Below the pieces are notes generated by a model. That model saw only the letters and a program-made list of their open reading frames with translations. It did no database searches and was not told the origin of the DNA. This document shows positions 6,147 to 7,126 of a DNA stretch of 7,126 nucleotides, one piece after another; positions within the stretch are counted from its first letter, which is position 1; the number at the start of each line of letters is the position of its first letter. Made by a program: the position numbers and the translations under genes. Source of the DNA: Synergistaceae bacterium (GTDB lineage: Bacteria > Synergistota > Synergistia > Synergistales > Aminobacteriaceae). Location of the stretch: assembly GCA_017447325.1 (NCBI GenBank), contig JAFSNU010000373.1:1-7126 (forward strand), read 5' to 3'.

Positions 6147-6980
6147 ATGATACGAGGCATTATTAACACGGCCAAGTTCGTTATTAGACGCGCAACAGGC
6201 CATGGCTATTACGTTAATATCAAGCAAGTTCAAAAACAGCTTGACGAAGCTTTAGCCGGAAAGCGCGGCGAATTAGAGTTATATGGTTTGAAGCAAGGTA
6301 CGGACAAGGCTTCAGCGATTTCATTCATGACGCAGGACGAAGACGTTTCAATGAGAGTTGCGCATGACTATTTGCGCCATTACGAATTTTTATTTAATAA
6401 TTTCAAATTTGACGAGTTTTCTTTAATCGAATTTGGATGCGCGGACGGAGCGTCGCTGCGCATGTGGGAAGAATATTTCCCGAAAGCGGATATATACGGC
6501 GTAGATTTGGATGAAAATGCAACGCGTCATGACAACTCTTCTTCTGCCACGGGGGGGGGGAGAATCCATATCGTTATCGGCGATGCAACTTCTCCGCTCA
6601 CATATGATAAATTAAAGCAAGCCGCAAAAAATCCCTTCATCATAGTCGACGACGCATCTCACGCTTGGAGTGATCAGCGCATATCATTTGAGCTTTTCTG
6701 GGACATTTTAACGCCCGGCGGGTTTTATGTCATTGAAGATTTAGAATGCGGAGCTATCGGAGCATATCCGCAGTATCCGCCGAAAATTTTAGATTCGCAG
6801 CCTTTCAACGATTACATGCACGAACTAAGCAAAATTTTACGATGGGCTCCTGACCGTCAGCCTGCTCAAAATTTTTATCACTTTGAGCATTTGCCCGAGC
6901 GAGTGCAAAAAATTGCCTTGGAGATGGACGCTTGTATTTTTATTCCAGGCGCAGTTATTGTCCGCAAGAAAAAATTTTAA
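6147..6980 (+). CDS. MycE-like metal-dependent class I SAM O-methyltransferase (probable sugar/glycan target), probably phase-variable
   Basis: This 277-residue protein has an N-terminal helical part (1-~50), a GTDK motif (51-54), SAM motif I LIEFGCADGAS (93-103), motif II YGVDLD (117-122, Asp120), VIGD (143-146), IIVDDASH (165-172) and GGFYVIEDLE (191-200). These match sugar O-methyltransferases such as MycE/TylE and similar enzymes of surface-glycan clusters. From memory, MycE binds Mg2+ with Asp275, Glu303 and Asp304 and uses His278; here Asp169, Glu197, Asp198 and His172 fall at exactly the same spacing, so an active divalent-metal enzyme is likely. The substrate is unknown; a lipopolysaccharide, S-layer or other surface sugar is inference. 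A run of ten G at 6551-6560 encodes Gly136-138 in the loop between motif II and the next strand. With nine or eleven G the frame closes after 155 or 153 residues, before Asp169. The gene has its own -10 and ribosome site and is flanked by two near-identical terminator hairpins. Confidence 0.82.
   Translation: MIRGIINTAKFVIRRATGHGYYVNIKQVQKQLDEALAGKRGELELYGLKQGTDKASAISFMTQDEDVSMRVAHDYLRHYEFLFNNFKFDEFSLIEFGCADGASLRMWEEYFPKADIYGVDLDENATRHDNSSSATGGGRIHIVIGDATSPLTYDKLKQAAKNPFIIVDDASHAWSDQRISFELFWDILTPGGFYVIEDLECGAIGAYPQYPPKILDSQPFNDYMHELSKILRWAPDRQPAQNFYHFEHLPERVQKIALEMDACIFIPGAVIVRKKKF
6551..6560 (+). repeat. Homopolymer tract of ten G inside the methyltransferase gene (candidate phase-variation tract)
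   Basis: Ten consecutive G follow CTTCTGCCAC and precede AGAATCC. No other G run in the window comes close to this length. In the present length the reading frame is open (ON). One extra G brings a TGA at 6605-6607 into frame (153-residue product); one fewer brings a TAA at 6613-6615 into frame (155-residue product). Long G/C tracts inside surface-glycan genes are the classic slipped-strand switching sites in Campylobacter and Helicobacter. Confidence 0.8.
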
Positions 6981-6986
6981 AATAGT

Positions 6987-7039
6987 TTAAAAATTTTTGC
7001 CGCGTGAGTTAATTTTAAATTAATCACGCGGCAAATTTT
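6987..7039 (+). terminator. Strong rho-independent terminator after the methyltransferase gene (hairpin repeat, copy 2)
   Basis: The left arm TTTGCCGCGTGAG (from 6996) pairs with the right arm TCACGCGGCAAA (to 7035), with the same A/T palindromic centre as copy 1 and a T-run at 7036-7039. The stem is fully Watson-Crick apart from one unpaired G (7008), which copy 1 shares. An A-run at 6989-6993 precedes it, so in reverse it could also end the converging gene on the minus strand. It starts six bases after the methyltransferase stop. Confidence 0.88.
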
Positions 7040-7071
7040 ATATTTATTATTGAATGAAAAATATTTTATGC

Positions 7072-7126
7072 TTACTTGCTTGTCTCTGCCTCTATTGCTA
7101 ATGCTAATTCTTTTTCTTTGAGAATA
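7072..7126 (-). CDS. Probable 3' end of a minus-strand gene running out of the window
   Basis: Reading the minus strand from the window edge, one frame is open for 17 codons and ends in a TAA at 7074-7072, giving ILKEKELALAIEAETSK. The mix of charged residues and Ala/Leu, with GAG, TTA and GCA codons, is typical of coding sequence here and suggests an amphipathic C-terminal helix. It would converge on the methyltransferase gene, with the bidirectional-looking hairpin between them. Only the tail is visible, so no function can be given and a chance open frame is possible. Confidence 0.45.
   Translation of the reverse strand, partial: ILKEKELALAIEAETSK

Noticed and set aside
6147..6980. Programmed ribosomal frameshifting at the G tract
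   Set aside because: The full-length product is in the normal frame and both alternative frames stop quickly without extending into another domain; slipped-strand variation explains the tract better.
6046..7040. Insertion sequence or miniature transposable element bounded by the two hairpins
   Set aside because: The hairpins are direct copies in the same orientation with T-runs and terminator geometry; there are no outer terminal inverted repeats, no target duplication that I can see, and no transposase.

Overview
The window looks like a bacterial chromosome segment of moderate-to-low G+C, with A/T-rich gaps between genes and heavy use of TTA, GCG, GAG and AGC codons. The gene order is membrane zinc peptidase, rsmB, a kinase-less PASTA protein, rpe, rodZ, rimO. 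From memory this resembles the conserved order in Synergistota (Synergistetes), so a host-associated, A/T-leaning member of that phylum is my best guess. This rests on gene order and protein style only; no database was searched.

Positions 1-6042 form one plus-strand operon of six genes with gaps of about 9-52 bases and no internal terminator. It starts upstream of the window, because the first gene is cut at its 5' end. It mixes ribosome maturation (RsmB, a 16S rRNA m5C methyltransferase; RimO, the S12 methylthiotransferase), envelope and cell-shape functions (the zinc peptidase, the single-pass PASTA protein, RodZ) and one central-metabolism enzyme (Rpe). A strong hairpin terminator at about 6046-6098 ends the run.

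Positions 6099-6980 hold a separate unit: a perfect TATAAT box, a strong AGGAGG ribosome site, and a 277-residue metal-dependent SAM O-methyltransferase of the MycE-like type, probably acting on a sugar or surface glycan. Its coding sequence contains an uninterrupted run of ten G (6551-6560). Gain or loss of one G closes the frame within about 20 codons, before all the predicted metal-binding residues. This is the layout of a phase-variable ON/OFF gene and is the most interesting item here. The copy in the window is in the ON frame.

The methyltransferase gene is followed at 6987-7039 by a second copy of the same terminator hairpin (46 of 48 bases identical). Both differences preserve base pairing as G-U/Watson-Crick swaps in plus-strand RNA. 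The gene therefore sits between two near-identical hairpins, as a self-contained cassette would. The last ~55 bases probably hold the 3' end of a minus-strand gene converging on the second hairpin. I saw no tRNA, rRNA, CRISPR array or insertion sequence, and no stretch over 300 bases lacks a gene.
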